The notes: generated by a model not told the origin, from the letters alone. A DNA stretch of 64,000 nt from Gigaspora rosea (GCA_003550325.1 QKWP01001273.1:20365-84364); one strand, 5' to 3'. Positions 35,157 to 48,741 are shown, counted from the first letter of the stretch. Program-made: numbers and translations.

Positions 35157-37413
35157 TCTTGAATACTATAATAACTTTTATTTTTCAATTAGAGAAATTT
35201 AATTATTTATAGATGCAATTGTATTCTATACAATAGATGCCAAATTTGGACATTTTGAGATTTTTGGGACAGAAGTATGTGTATAAATTATAATTATATT
35301 TTAAATATATCTAATCGATAATCTAAATTGATTATATATGATTACTTAACGTATTTTATATTATTTAAATTCTTTGTAGATATGTAATAATAAATTAGAA
35401 TTTAAACTTTTGATATTTATACAATCATTATGATATGTTTTATCTTTAAAGTTTTTTTATACAGTACAAAATTAAAATTCTTTGAATTTCGTTCAAAAAA
35501 AATTGCTAAACAATTTGCTAAGAAAAATTGCATAAAAAATCTGTAAAAAATTTATTAAATTATCAAAACTTAAAATTTTATTATCTAAACATTTCTTATC
35601 TAAACATTTCTTATAAAAAGAAAAGAGAAATGTATTCGTAACGGTGTTATATGTAATTGCCTTGTAGTCAGCTAATAGTGTTTAGAGTAAACTTTTGGGT
35701 CATACGTATTTTTATTTATTTTTACTGGCTATATTGAGTACTGAAGTAAGATATTACAAATAAGCATATGACATCACGCTGCAATTGGATTCGTCCAAAA
35801 CTAGAATTTCCATTATCCATTGAGCGACGTGATTTGTAATTCAATTAGTGCACTGCATTAATTTATCAATCACAATTGGAAAGGAATTAGGTCTAGATCA
35901 GAATATAATAGTTATTGAATGTATAAGAGTATGATCTCGAATCACAATTAGAGGTGAAATGTTTTAGATCAGGTTTAATATTTTTTAAAATAATTTTTTT
36001 TACGTTAAAACGAATATTAAAATGCTTAAACATTAAATGTTGCGATAGTTGCAAACCAATTATGTAGTTTTATGAAAATGATAATTATCATAAGCACTTA
36101 AAAGAGGGCGTTATCGTTAAAACTGTTATTTTTGTTCTAGCAATTAGCCATTACAACCATCAATATTTAGAATATGTTTTAAATCTATTTTAAAAATGCT
36201 TAAAAGAATTAAAAAAAAAACCTTTTCACCATCACTAATTATAGTATGACCTTTCTCACAACACAAAACATTTGTTTTGAATTTAATGTACCAATTTGGC
36301 CCCGAAAGGGCCCAGGTTGTCTCATATCCTATTTCATTCACATTGATTATATATGCAAAAATTAACAATTAACTAAATAGCTACAAAGCGTTGTTGTTAT
36401 CTTTCAGAACTATGAAATAAAGATCAAAATCAAAATTTAATGGAGATGGATAACCATAATATGCATTATTGATTATTACATTCAAACTATTATAAATGCA
36501 AACCTCTAAATGTAATTTCTCTCTAAATGCAATTTGTAGTTATGGCTTAATATAGTCTTAGTATATACTGTATGAAACTCTTATAAATGCGAATTTTTTC
36601 TTAATTTCTAAACCCAAGTCATTAAATCTGGTAGGAAGTTTTGACATATTAAATAAAAAGGCTTAAAGATTTTTATTACGAAAATAAAAATCAATATCAT
36701 AAAAGAATGAATTAACAAATCTATATTTTAACAAATTTTATTATGGGAGCCGAAACCGCCTAAATCATGTTTCGAGTTCAAAGTCATATAAAGTCTAATC
36801 CTATGATCCAGAATTAGAGACTCGTAGCGTAATTTAGAGCTCAAATCCATTAGCCCTAATTACACACGGTCTTAATTTATCTATTCTCGATCGTGGTCTT
36901 CAACTATAAAGGATATATATTTTATGAAATCATAGTATCATTTTAAATAGTATTAGTTTTTATTGTAATTATTAGTTATTCATATTTCGCGCACACTGAT
37001 TGTGATATAGGTCTTAATTTTTAAGCGTATAAGTAGCAGAGTTACAAATATATTTATATTTATATGTGTGCTTTCATAGACTGCCGGACAGTTCATCTCT
37101 TGTTTTATAAATTTGTTTTTAAAAATGCGCATATATTTTTAAAAGTTAATCTATCTAATAAATTTAGATGTAGTAATACAATAATACGTACTGTAAAAAA
37201 GAGATTTGTGATTTGTGCATACATAATACTTATGCAAGTGTTACGTTTTACTAAAAAGTTGTGCATATCTAGATTACTGTACAGCAGTATGCATAAACTG
37301 TATTGTTACAAATTATGTGTTACATAACACAACTGCTAAAACTTTTCTTATGTACTTTCGTACGTACGTACCATAATTTACTTCATACCCAAAATTCATG
37401 ACATTTAGTTTAG
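35157..37413. other. Duplicated block between F-box copy 3 and Sel1
   Basis: Homologous to 3714-5868, with small indels. No gene supported. Confidence 0.6.
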
Positions 37414-37781
37414 ATGAATTTACTCGAATCAATAATTTCCACTTTTAATAAATCGAAATTAACAAATAATCATGATCCAGATGAAATATTTTGGCTCGGT
37501 TATTGTTACGAAAATGGAATTGGGGTTAAAAAGGATGCAAAAAAAGCATTAAAGTATTATCAAAAGTCTGCAGACATGAATAATTCTAATGGAATTTATT
37601 ATGTTGGTCATTGTTATTATTTAGGAATCGGGGTTAAAATGGATAAGCGTAAAGCATTTAAATCTTATCTAAAATCAGCTGAGGCGGGTAATTCTATGGG
37701 AATTTTTAAAACAGCCACTTGTTACAAATTCGGAATTGGTGTAGAAAAAGATCGTTCAGAATTCAGTGGATGGATTGAAAA
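37414..37781 (+). CDS. Sel1-repeat exon of Sel1-kinase gene, copy 2 (apparently intact gene)
   Basis: ATG at 37414, 368 nt, the same length and phase as 5869-6236. It encodes MNLLESIISTFNKSKL, then Sel1 repeats WLGYCYENGIGVKKDAKKA, YYVGHCYYLGIGVKMDKRKA and a third unit ending SGWIEK. The frame meets TAG at 37783, inside the donor GTAGGT at 37782, a better 5' site than in copy 1. Differences from copy 1 are substitutions only, with no indel. With the array and kinase K1 downstream, this copy has no visible inactivating lesion. Confidence 0.72.
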
Positions 37782-39317
37782 GTAGGTCTTTATTTACTAA
37801 TTAATTTTGACTTCAAAATTAAATTCTCATAATTATAATATTTTAATTTTTTAGAGAGTAAGAATAATAATTAGGATATAAAATTAATATTTGTGTTATT
37901 TTTAACCAAAACTTTTAAACTATTTATTTAGTGAGTAAGTATAAAATATCTCTAGCTATAAATTTTATAATTAGTATTGGTACAGAACAGTTAATAGTTA
38001 AATTAGCAATGATGGCTTTGCTAACTTATAAGTTTAGTCCATTACTGGTCAAGCTGTTGAAGTGTATATAAACTGTCAAACATGTAAACAACTATTGATT
38101 TAATCAACATATTTTACTAACAAAAATTTTTTATCAATTAAGGTTGTACGTAAAGAACATTTATCAAGTATTAAAATGCTATTTAAATGCTTAATTTTAT
38201 TATTTTCATTTTATTCACATTATTAAGTTTGTGAGTATAAAGAATATTTATTAAAACTAAGTAATTAAAATAAGCTATTCTGTATTCACATTTATTTCAT
38301 TTTATTCCCATTAATTTAGCACGTGAGCATTAAGACATTTATTAAACTAAGTAATTAAAATAAGCTATTCAAGTTCTTGAATATTTACTATATATTTTGA
38401 TTTATTCTAGCGAGTGAGTATAAAGAATATTTATTTAAATAATTAAAATATGTACTCAAGTTATTGAATATTCACTAGTTATTTTAATTTTATTCGCGTT
38501 AATTTAGTTTGTAAGTATAAAGAACATTTAGTAACTAAGTAATTAAAATAAGTTATTCAAAATTTGAATATTTACTATTTATTTCATTTTATTGCATTAA
38601 TTAGGTCGTGAGTATAAAAAACATCTATTTAAACTAAGCAATTAAAGTAAGCTATTGAGCTCTTAAAATATTTACTATTTTCATTTTATTCTAGTGGGTG
38701 AGTATAAGGAACGTTAATTAAACTACTGTAAATAATTAAAATAAATTATTAAAATTCTTGAATATTTTACTATTTATCTTCATTTGATTTACATTAAATT
38801 AATTTAGTATGTAAGTATAAAGACAATTTATTAAACTGAAAAAAATAAGCTATTCAATCTTTTGAATATTTACTATTTACCTTCATTTTATTCTAGTGCG
38901 TGAGTATGAAGAACATTTATTAAATTAAGTATTTTAAATAATCTATTCAAATGCTTGAACATTTATAATTTTATTTCATTTTATCTAGTGAGTGAGTATA
39001 AAGGACATTTATTGGACTAAGTAACTAAAATAAGCTTTCAAGTTCAAGATTTACTATTTATTTTTATTTATTCGCATTAATTTAGTAGGTGGGTATAAAG
39101 AACATAATATTTATTAATCTAAGTAATTAAAATAAGCTATTCAGGTTCTTGATTATTTACTATTTATTCATTTTATTCTAGTGAGTGAGTATAAAGAACA
39201 TTATTAAACTAAGCAATTAAAATAATCTATTCAAGTTCTTAACTATTCATTATTTATTTTCATTTTATTCGCATTAATTTAGGAGGTAAGTGTAAAGACA
39301 TTTATGAAACTAAGTAA

Positions 39318-39501
39318 TTACTGCACTTTTCAAATTACTGTGATCAGTGGTTTCATACATCAAACTGAGAATCAGAAATTTAGAAAAAATGCTGACACAT
39401 GGCTAAAAATTATTTCTAACTAGATTGGCATTTTTTCTAGATTTCTGCTTTTTGGTGTTATGTATGAAACACTGATCACAGTAATTTGAAAAACGCAGTA
39501 A
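39318..39501. mobile_element. MITE inside an array intron (family M, copy 3)
   Basis: Best preserved member. TTACTGCACTTTTCAAATTA at the left pairs with TAATTTGAAAAACGCAGTAA at the right, and pairing continues inward through CTGTGATCAGTG/CACTGATCACAG. It is at the same position as 7871-8060. Confidence 0.8.
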
Positions 39502-42185
39502 ACAAATAATAAAAATAAGCTAATCAGCTCTTGAATATTTACTATTTATTTTCATTTATTTAGTAAGTGAGCATAACAAACATTTATTGGACTAAGTAAT
39601 TAAAATAAGCTATTCAAGTTCTTGAATATTGACTATTTATTTCATTTTATTCTCATTAATTTAGTTTGTGAGTATAAACATTTTTAAACTAAGTAATTAA
39701 AATAAACTATTCATGTTAAATATTTACTATTTATTGCATTTTATCTAGTTAGTGAGTATAAAGAACAATTATTGAATTAAATAATTAAATATATTCGGGT
39801 TCTTAATATTTACTATTTATTTTCATTTTATCTAGTGTGTAAGTATAAAAAAACATTCATTAAAAAAGTACTCAAATTAAATAACTATTCAAGTTATTGA
39901 ATGATTACTATTTCATTTTATCCTAGTGGGTGAGTATAAAAAACATTTATTAAACTAGGCATTCAAAATAAACTAATTAAAGTTCTTGAATATTTACTAT
40001 ATCTCAATTTTATTCTAGCGAGTGAGTATAAGAAACATTTATTTAGCTACATAATTAAAATAACCTATTCATGTTTAAATATTCACAATTTACTTTCATT
40101 TTATTCACATTAATTTAGAATGTGAGTATAAGGAACATTTATTAATATAAGTAACCAATTAAATAAGCTACATAATTAAAATAACCTATTCATGTTTTTA
40201 AATATTCACAATTTACTTTCATTTTATTCACATTAATTTAGAAAGTGAGTATAAGGAACATTTATTAATATAAGTAACCAATTAAATAAGCTATTCAAAT
40301 TCCGAAATATTTACTAATTGTTTTCATTTTATTTTAGTGAGTTAGTATGAAAAACATTTATTAAACTAAATAAAAAAGTTAAGCTATTTATGTACTTGAA
40401 TATTTTTGATTTGATTCTAGTGAGTGAGTATAAAAACATTTATTTAATTAATCAAAATAAGCTATTCAAGTTTTTATATATTTACTATTAATTTTAATTT
40501 ATTCGCATTAATTTAGATTGTGAGTATAAAGAATTTATTAAACTAAGTAATTAAAATAAGTTATCCAAGTTCTTAAATATTTATTATTTATTTTCATTTT
40601 ATACTAGAGGGTGAGTATTTAGAACATTATTAAACTAAATAATTAAAATATGTTTCAAGTTCTTGAATATACAAATTTATTTTCATTTTATTCGCATTAA
40701 TTTAGGTCGTGAGTATAAAGAACGTTTATTAAACTAAGTTGTTAAAATAGACTATTTAAGTTCTTAATATTTACTATTATTTCATTTTGTTCGTATTAAT
40801 TTAGATGGTTAGTATTGAGAACATTTATTAAACTGGGTACCGGTAATTAAAATAAGCTATTCAAATTTCATTATATTTACATTAATTTAGGTCGTGAGTA
40901 TAGAGAGCATTTATTAAACTAAGTTAAAATAGGCTATTCAAATGTCAATATTTACTATTATTTCATTTGTTCGTATTAATTTAGATGGTGAGTATTGAGA
41001 ACATTTATTAAATTAGGTAATTAAAATAAGCTATTCGAGTTCTTGAATATTTACTATTAATTTTCATTTTATTTACATTATTTTAGGGTGTGAGTATAAA
41101 GAGCATTTATTAAATTAAGTAATTAAAATAAGCTTTTCAAGTTCTTGAATATTTACTATTATTTTCATTTATTCGCATTAATTAGGTTGTAAGTATAAAG
41201 AACATTTATTAACCTAATTAAAATAACTATTCAAGTTCTTGGATATTTACTATTTTATACTAGTGAGTGAGTATTAAGACATTTATTAAATAAGTAATTA
41301 AAATAAACTATCTAATTCTTGTATATTTACTATTATTTTCATTTTATTCTAGCGAGTGAGTATAAATACATTTATAAAATAATCTTTTCAAGTTCTTTGG
41401 TCATATTATTCGCGTTAATTTAGGGAGTGAGTATAAAGAACATAGATTAAACTAAGTAACTAAAATAAGTTCTTGAATATTTACTATTAATTTTCATTTT
41501 ATTTACATTATTTTAGGGAGTGAGTATAAAGAACATTTATTAAAATATGAAATTAAGATAAGCTATTGAAAATTACCTACCTATTTCATTTTATTTACAT
41601 TAATTTAGTATGTAAGTATAAAGAATATTTATTTAACAAAAAAATAAGCCATTCAAATTCTTGAATATTTACTATATTCATTTTATTCTAGTGAGTGAGT
41701 ATAAATAGTCTTTATTAAACCAAGTATTTGAAATAAGCTATTATTGAATATTTGCTATTTTATTTTCACTTGTTATAGTGAGTGAGTATAAATAACATTT
41801 ATTTAACCAAGTAATTAAAATAAGAATTCAGGCCTTGAATATTTATTATTTATTTTCATTTTGTTTTAGTACGTGAGTATAAAAAACGTATATTAAACTA
41901 AGTAAATAAATAACTTAATGAAGTTCTTGAATATTTACTATTTATTTTCATTTTACTTTTATTAATTTAGTTGGTGAGTATAAAGAACGTTTATTAAACT
42001 AAGTATATAAAATAGGCTATTCAAGTTCTTTAATTTATTATTTTCGCAATAATTTAGGACGTAAGTATAGAAAGCATTTTTAAACTAAGTAATTATAATG
42101 AAACAAGCTATTCAAGTTCTTGAATATTTACTGTTTATTTTTATTTATTCGTATTTATTTAGACTGTGAGTATAAAGAATATTTA

Positions 42186-42803
42186 TGCCACGGTTCTTAT
42201 TTATACTTCCATACAATTTCTTCACATTTATTGCCCTGATCTTGGACTGATCCAGATTTTAAACTCAGTTTGTCTTTTTTTTTTTTTAGCCGCAACCATA
42301 TAAGTTCCCTTTTTTTTTTAGCCGTAACAATTTAAAATTCCATTTATTTTATTTAATAAGTTAAAGCTTAAAATACTTTAAACTCTAAAGTCATTTATTT
42401 AAAAGAAATACATTTTTTCAATTATATAATATATACTCTAATTATAATTTTAACATTTTCGGAATTATGAAAATTGAAAATATTGGTAGTTCCATTTTTC
42501 TTAGATGTATTAATCTCATGAGTACCGGTAGATGTAAAATTATTTGACGAAGACATTGGGAAAGAGTTAATTTTTTATTTATTTAAAGTTCTACACTAAT
42601 CAGTTACGTCACTTTTATTAAAGAAATAGTATAATTGAACCGTGGAATAAATCAGTTATTGACCACGAAGTGGGCATAATTAAAAATTTGACTCAGATCT
42701 GATAATTGGTTGATGATGGAATGGCGCAGCCATTCCGTCATCAACCAATTATCAGATCTGAGTCAAATTTTTAGTTATTGCCCGCTTCGCGGTCAATAAC
42801 TAA
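42186..42803. mobile_element. Two adjacent elements inserted in one array intron
   Basis: Element a (about 42188-42645) has CCACGGTTC and GAACCGTGG termini followed by similar TTATACT/AGTATAA. Element b (42654-42801) is a 148-bp near-perfect foldback with AGTTATTGACC/GGTCAATAACT ends and a GAATGGCGCAGCCATTC centre. Both are absent from copy 1. They lengthen the intron between microexons 42163 and 42878 to about 710 nt without touching its splice sites. Confidence 0.85.
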
Positions 42804-43574
42804 TACTTATTAAACCAAAAATTAAAATAAACTATTCAAGTTATTGAATATTTATTACTTATTTCGCAATAATTTAGGGAGTGAGTATAAAATCATTTTT
42901 AAACTAAGTAATTATAATAAAACAAGCTATTCAAGTACTTGTTTATTTACAATTTATTTTCATTTTATTTTAGGATGTGAGTATAAAAAACGTATATTAA
43001 ACTAACTGATTTAAATAAGCTATTCAAGTTATTGAATATTTGTTATTTATTTTCATTTTATATTCATTAATTTAGTATGTGAGTATAAAGAAGATTTATT
43101 AAAATAAGTTATTAAAGTTCCTGAATATTTATTATTTATTTAAATTTTTATTCTAGTGAGTGAGTATAATTATAAAACAACTTAGTATTTAAAATAAGCT
43201 GTCCAAGTTCTTGAATATTTATTATTTATTTTCATTTTATTCGCATTAATTTAGGACGTGAGTATAAAGAACATATATTAAATTAATTAAAACAAGTTTT
43301 CCTTCTTGAATGTTCATTATTCATTTTCATTTATTTACATCAATTTTTAGGTTGTGAGTGTAAAGACATTTATTAAACTAAATAATTAAAACAAACTATT
43401 CAAGCTCTTAAATATTTATTATTTATTTTCATTTTATTATAGTGGGTGAGTATAATGTAAATTTATTAAACTAAGTAATTAAAATAGCTAGCTATTCGAG
43501 TTCTTTAACATCTAAAATTTATTTTCATTTTATTCGCATTAATTTAGGGCGTAAGTGCAAAGACATTCATTAAA

Positions 43575-43783
43575 CTACTTCGCTTTTCAGTTTACTGTGC
43601 TTAGTGATTTTACACACATCATACCGAGAATCTAGAAAAAAAATGGTGACATATGATTGGCTAAAAATAATTTATAACAAATTATCTGTTATAGATAGAT
43701 TGGTATTCTTCTAGATTAGATTTCTAATTTTCGATGTGATGTATGAAAATCACTGATCGAAGTAATTTGAAAAGCGCAGTAAA
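43575..43783. mobile_element. MITE inside an array intron (family M, copy 4)
   Basis: Full-length version of 11494-11677, with CGCTTTTCAGTTTACTGTG at the left and a GATCGAAGTAATTTGAAAAGCG right end. It sits between microexons 43548 and 43844. Confidence 0.7.
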
Positions 43784-44022
43784 ATAGACTATTCATGTTT
43801 TGAATATTTAATAATTTATTTTCATTGATTCGTGTTAATTTAGTATGTGAATATAAAGAATATAGCATTTATTAAACCAAGTAATTAAAATAAGCTATTC
43901 AAGTTAATTAATTATTTGATATTTAATAAATTAATTAGTCGGTAAGTGTAAAATAAATTGATTAAAATTTAAAACCCATCTATATTGTGAGAATAACTGG
44001 TATATTGTTTAATTATATAAAG

Positions 44023-45503
44023 GAGTACGAAATATGGAAAATGTACACATTGTAATGAATTTAACACACATGAATCTTGGTGTTGCGCATGTGATCCCGA
44101 AATAATGATCCAAACGTGGACAAGTGGAAATAAAGATATTGACTATTGCATAAAAAATTGTCAGCTTAGAACTATTAAATATGAAAATATGATCGAATGG
44201 ATTCCATTTGATAGACTAACTCTCAATGAAGAAATTGGCAAAGGTGGATTTGGCTCTGTATACTCTGCAACCTGGTTAGATGGCATACGAAAAATTGAGA
44301 AAATAGATGGACATAGTCATGTAAGGTCTCGTGAACCATCTAGTATAGTTGCTCTCAAGACCTTGTCAGATTCTTCATTAAAAGAAGTAAGTTAAATCAT
44401 CGTTTATTGACTCTCTTATTTATTAAATATATAATTGCTGATTCATTTATATAAATCTTTTAAGTTTAAAAATCATATAAAATGTATATATCTTGGTAGT
44501 AAGCTTAAAGTTTATGGATTAACTCAAAATACAGAAACAAATGAATATATGATGGTATTTCAGTATGCCACTGATGGAAATCTTTACAAATATTTGAGAA
44601 AAGATTTTCAAAATCTTATCTGGCAAACTAAATTAAAATTACTTTTCGATATTTCAAAAGATTTATGGAAAATTCATAATACGGGATATATTCATGCAGA
44701 CCTTCACAGTGGTAATATCTTACAGAATGAAGGCATTAGTAAAAGTATGCAGTCTTACATCACAGATCTAGGTTTGTCTAAAAATATTAATAAAAATGAT
44801 TCAGAAGATTGTATTTACGGTGTTATTCCTTATATGGCTCCTGAGGTTTTATCAGGCCAAAAGATTTCAAAAGCTGCAGACATTTATGGTTTTGGAGTCA
44901 TCATGTCAGAGATGTCAACTGGACAAAGACCTTTCGATGGTTATCAATTTGATGATGAACTTGCAGTTAAGATTTGCACAGGATTGCGACCTGGATTTGC
45001 TCCTGGAACTCCAGATTGTTATATTGAACTTGCTAATCAATGTATGGATCCAGATCCACAAAAACGGCCAAAAGCTGATCAAGTTTGCAATACACTTAAA
45101 AAATGGGTCGATATTTTGGAAAGTTCGAGTGATGTAGGAAATATAGATGAAGATTCTGATGATGAAGATTCAGATGATGCAGATAAAATTAAAAAGCAAT
45201 TCTTAGACGCAGATAAAATAGTCAAAACCTTGCCAGGTGCCATGCAAAAACACCCAGATCATATGTATACAAGCAAAATTATCTACACTCAGAGAATATC
45301 AAGTGCAGTTAAAGGTAATGTATATATTATTAAAAATTACGACATAATTTTTCTAGACTAATTATCTAAACTAATTATATAAACTAACTATCAAAACTAA
45401 TTATCAAACAAATTGCTTAAACTAATTATTTAAACCAATTGTTAATTATCTATATTAGAAGCTTCAACAAGTAAACCCATTGATTCTGTAGAAGTTCCTA
45501 CTG
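44023..45503 (+). CDS. TKL-like protein kinase K1, copy 2, 3' exons of the Sel1-kinase gene
   Basis: Exons are 44023-44386 (phase 2 entry), 44465-45314 and 45459-45503. The product starts with KYGKCTHC...WCCACD (zinc ribbon). The kinase domain follows: GKGGFGSV glycine loop, VALK lysine, FKNHIKC after the intron, MMVFQYA hinge, HADLHSGN catalytic loop, DLG metal-binding motif, PYMAPEVL, DIYGFGVIMSEM and QCMDPDPQKRP. The catalytic Asp and Asn are present, and HAD replaces HRD. An acidic stretch (DEDSDDEDSDDADK) and a short STSKPIDSVEVPT exon follow; the true 3' end was not found. A protein phosphotransferase role is expected from the family; substrate unknown. Unlike copy 1 there is no stop or frameshift. 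Placing the ATG at 44105 would discard the zinc ribbon, so the upstream spliced start is preferred. Confidence 0.85.
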
Positions 45504-46935
45504 GTGAGCACTGCATTAAACTTAACTTACTATATTTATAATTAAAAAAAATTTATTTCTTATACTATATTTGTATTTAGATTAGATTTAGTCGATATAG
45601 AATATATATTTATTGCTCATAGTTATTGTTTCAAAAATTATGCTGAATTATTTTTTTTATTTAACTAGTGCGACTTTGCACAACCTATCCTATTTAGTTT
45701 TCGTTGAGGTTTAAATGAAATAATCAAATTTGGCAATTATTGCCATGCTTATTAATAATATTACACCTAGCTGTTTTGTTGGATCGAATTTAAAGTATTT
45801 GTTGAAATGATTATAATCATACATAGTATAAGTGAATGATTTTTATATATTTATTAATGTTAAGGGCATAAGTTGATGTTATTAAATAGTAGGAAATTAG
45901 TAGAAAATCTAAGAATAACTATAGGGGTCGAAATACCAATTATTGTAATAAACTAAGATCTATATTATCTATTTCTAAAAAAAATACATCTTTATTTTAT
46001 TAAAAAATTCAAAATTGATTATTAACATTCCTTACGCAAAAGTCAGCAAAGCGAAGGTATTGCATGGCGAAAAGATTAGATAACATGATGAAAATGTATA
46101 TAATAGATATTGTGAGACCCAGTATTGATATTGATAAAGTTTGTTTGAATATGTAATTTATTTTTAATACAGCGTAATTACGACTATTGACAGTTCTGAA
46201 TTTACACTATCTTCCTTTTTCTTTAGCCAATGCATCTGCATAGAAAATCAAATAAACGAAGATTACTTTTAATTTTAAAAAAAATTAAAAATGTTGTAAT
46301 TCTATTAGCAAAGATATTTACAATTTAATTTTGAAATTTAGTATTGCATTTCTAATAATCGTCTTGAAAGATATAGACAATTGAAAAGCCCTCTATACAA
46401 AATAATTTTGGACTTTTCTCTTTAAATAGTAAGTATAACAATAATAATATTTTATACACATAATCTGAAAATTTATGGTACCGATTTTTTTCTTTAATTC
46501 CATACAAAATAATAGGTCATAAAAATAATTGTCAACATATTATCTTTGATCTTCAAATTATATTTTTATTTACAATAACCTATTGTAATGGGTAGCCGCC
46601 TATTAGGTCAAAAAATGAAGATATTTAAAATAAATATTTCAAAGTAAGTGGCAATTTTAGGCACAGCATTTACAAATAAATACAAAGAAATAAAATGACT
46701 AAATCAATAAAAACATAATATAAAATAAAAATGAAAATAATATAATTGAAAATTTTGAATAATAAATATAATAATGACAAATTATACTACTAAAACTATT
46801 ATTCGTTACAACATCAGTACAAATAAATTTACTGGTATATAACTCTGCACTATATTGTGTGTTGCCCTTATTTCTTCTTTACACGTAATTTGGACATATT
46901 TATTAATTTGTTTTTAAATCGTTGAACTAATATAC
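45504..46935. other. Intergenic between K1 copy 2 and the K2 remnant
   Basis: Homologous to 13368-14851 but more diverged. It has a single 39-bp unit where module 1 has three. No gene seen. Confidence 0.6.
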
Positions 46936-47312
46936 CTATTCCACAACTGAGAAAGGATCTCTTCTGCGGTTGGTCTTTGATCCCAACAATCTGATAAAAT
47001 TGTGGAAGATCATCTGGGATAGAATGTCATAAACCTTAAATGCGATTATTATTCTGATCAAATCTATTTGGCAGTATGTTTCCTGGGAGTATATTGGTCT
47101 AGAAAGTGTCAATTCCCACATTATGACGCCAAATGGATAAATATCTGATGCTTTCGAATATGGAATTTCATTTATACTTCAGGTGCTATATAAGGTAAAA
47201 CACCATATATTCCTTTTTTTGTGATATTTTGGTCTGCTAAAACTGACATACCAAATCACTTATATAGCTTTCGTCATATTCATTTTGCAGAATATTGCCA
47301 CTGTAGAGATCA
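46936..47312 (-). pseudogene. Kinase K2 remnant, copy B
   Basis: Only the part between the catalytic loop region (about 47312) and the C-lobe (WELTLSRPIYSQE...) survives, with several indels and more divergence than the other K2 copies. At 47312 homology ends within the sequence coding HSGN, where unrelated AT-rich DNA begins. Confidence 0.8.
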
Positions 47313-48741
47313 CATAATTTTTATTGTTTTTATCTTTTTATCGCCTTTGCTTTTTCTTCTACGTTTAACTTTTTTCAAACACTTACTTTCACTTTGCTCA
47401 TATCATGCCTTTTTTAGCTTCATTTTACTGTGCCTATTTACTTTGGTTTTTAAAGTATTTAGATAAAATGTGAAAAATACAAAAAAAAAAAAAGATTCAA
47501 ATAAAATTAAGAGTTAAAAATTAGAGTTTCCCAATGATCAATATGAGACCGGGATCTTTCGTGGGAAGATTCCCGGTCACAATATGATTATTATAAATAT
47601 GGTTAATCGCGTGTAAAGAATAATGATGAAGGTAGTCATGAGTGACATTATTGCGATAGAGATTATAGATAAAAACATTTCTGGCTCAATTCACGTGATT
47701 TTTGCAATGTGAAAATTATAAATTCGGTATGTATTAAGCAAAATATCCATTATTATGTGCAAAAGTATGAAATATTTAGGTGATTTAGAATTAATTTATT
47801 CAAAGATATATGGAAGTTTACAATCTCATTTCTATCATGTGAAATTCAGAAATCAGAAATAAAAATAGGTGCATTTTTCTGATGATATATTTTCATCATA
47901 TAAAAAAATAGATTTAAAGATTGTTACAATTTTATTTGAAATTAGATAATCAATAACTAATTCTGAATCACATATTACCGGTATAAACTTCCCTAGCATC
48001 ACCCCAAAAATCAGTTACTTTATCAGTGTTTGTATATTTTAACTACTGTTAAATTTTATCATATAACAAATGTATAATGATAAGATATTATCTGTTATAG
48101 TGTATTATCGATATATAAAATGAATAATAATCAAGCATAATTTTTTTATTTTAATTTCTTTAAATATACTTTATAATGAATATTGAATAAGTAGATGGCT
48201 TATTATTAAATAAAACCCAACCAATTATAATTGAAAAAAAGTTAACTTTGAAAATACAGAAAATAAAAGTTAAATAAATTATATGAAACATTGCTATGGT
48301 AATAAAGTTGAGAAAAATTATTAATATCACAGTATTATCATTTTCAAAATTAAGCAGTCACAAAAAAATTAAAGTTTTTTTAACTTTTTTAAAAAATGTT
48401 TTAACCATATTTAAAGTTGAAAGAAACTCACCAATTCATCATTGCCAATAAAAGGTATTTAAATTACTCATTTCAAGTTTTTTTGCTGGTTTGCATTTAC
48501 ACATTTTTCTAGATATTCAACTTTTTTTCTTATAAGTTAAAGTTTGTGCAAGTCCTGTATAATTCAGTAATTTAACTATTGACATGTACCCAATAAAAAT
48601 TTTGCTCAATGATTTTTGGAAAATCGGATTGACTTTCTAATACATAAAAAAAAAAAATAAAAAAAAAACAAAATTTATATAACTTTTTTTTTTTTATAAA
48701 TTCATACATAAAGATTTTATAATAAAAAACTTTATAGATCA
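47313..48741. other. Unassigned DNA, then the duplicated pre-F-box block
   Basis: 47313-47690 is low-complexity DNA with no homologue in the window. A hairpin there (about 47547-47578) pairs GACCGGGATCTT with AAGATTCCCGGTC. From about 47690 the sequence follows 18050-19330. No gene. Confidence 0.55.

Larger units (their letters stand above)
37782..44022 (+). other. Tandem intron array with about 54 three-nucleotide microexons, copy 2
   Basis: Same design as 6237-11912. Triplets by first base: 37855 aga, 37932 tga, 38143 gtt (donor GTACGT; a GTAAAG donor would give seven bases and break the frame), 38228 ttt, 38320 cac, 38411 cga, 38518 ttt, 38605 gtc, 38695 tgg, 38808 tat, 38897 tgc, 38989 tga, 39086 tag, 39182 tga, 39293 gag, 39564 taa, 39665 ttt, 39749 tta, 39836 tgt, 39927 tgg, 40019 cga, 40119 aat, 40242 aaa, 40338 tga, 40421 tga, 40517 att, 40608 agg, 40706 gtc, 40805 atg, 40892 gtc, 40985 atg, 41087 ggt, 41186 gtt, 41264 tga, 41353 cga, 41424 gga, 41517 gga, 41609 tat, 41692 tga, 41779 tga, 41870 tac, 41971 ttg, 42058 gac, 42163 act, 42878 gga, 42974 gat, 43076 tat, 43157 tga, 43255 gac, 43351 gtt, 43443 tgg, 43548 ggc, 43844 tat, 43939 tcg. 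In phase 2 there is no stop, and the peptide aligns with copy 1 (shared DELGSWSWV, IDDT, FGAIRS). Units were gained (40119/40242 is a recent unit duplication) and lost relative to copy 1, each changing one codon. Splicing is inferred. Confidence 0.75.
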
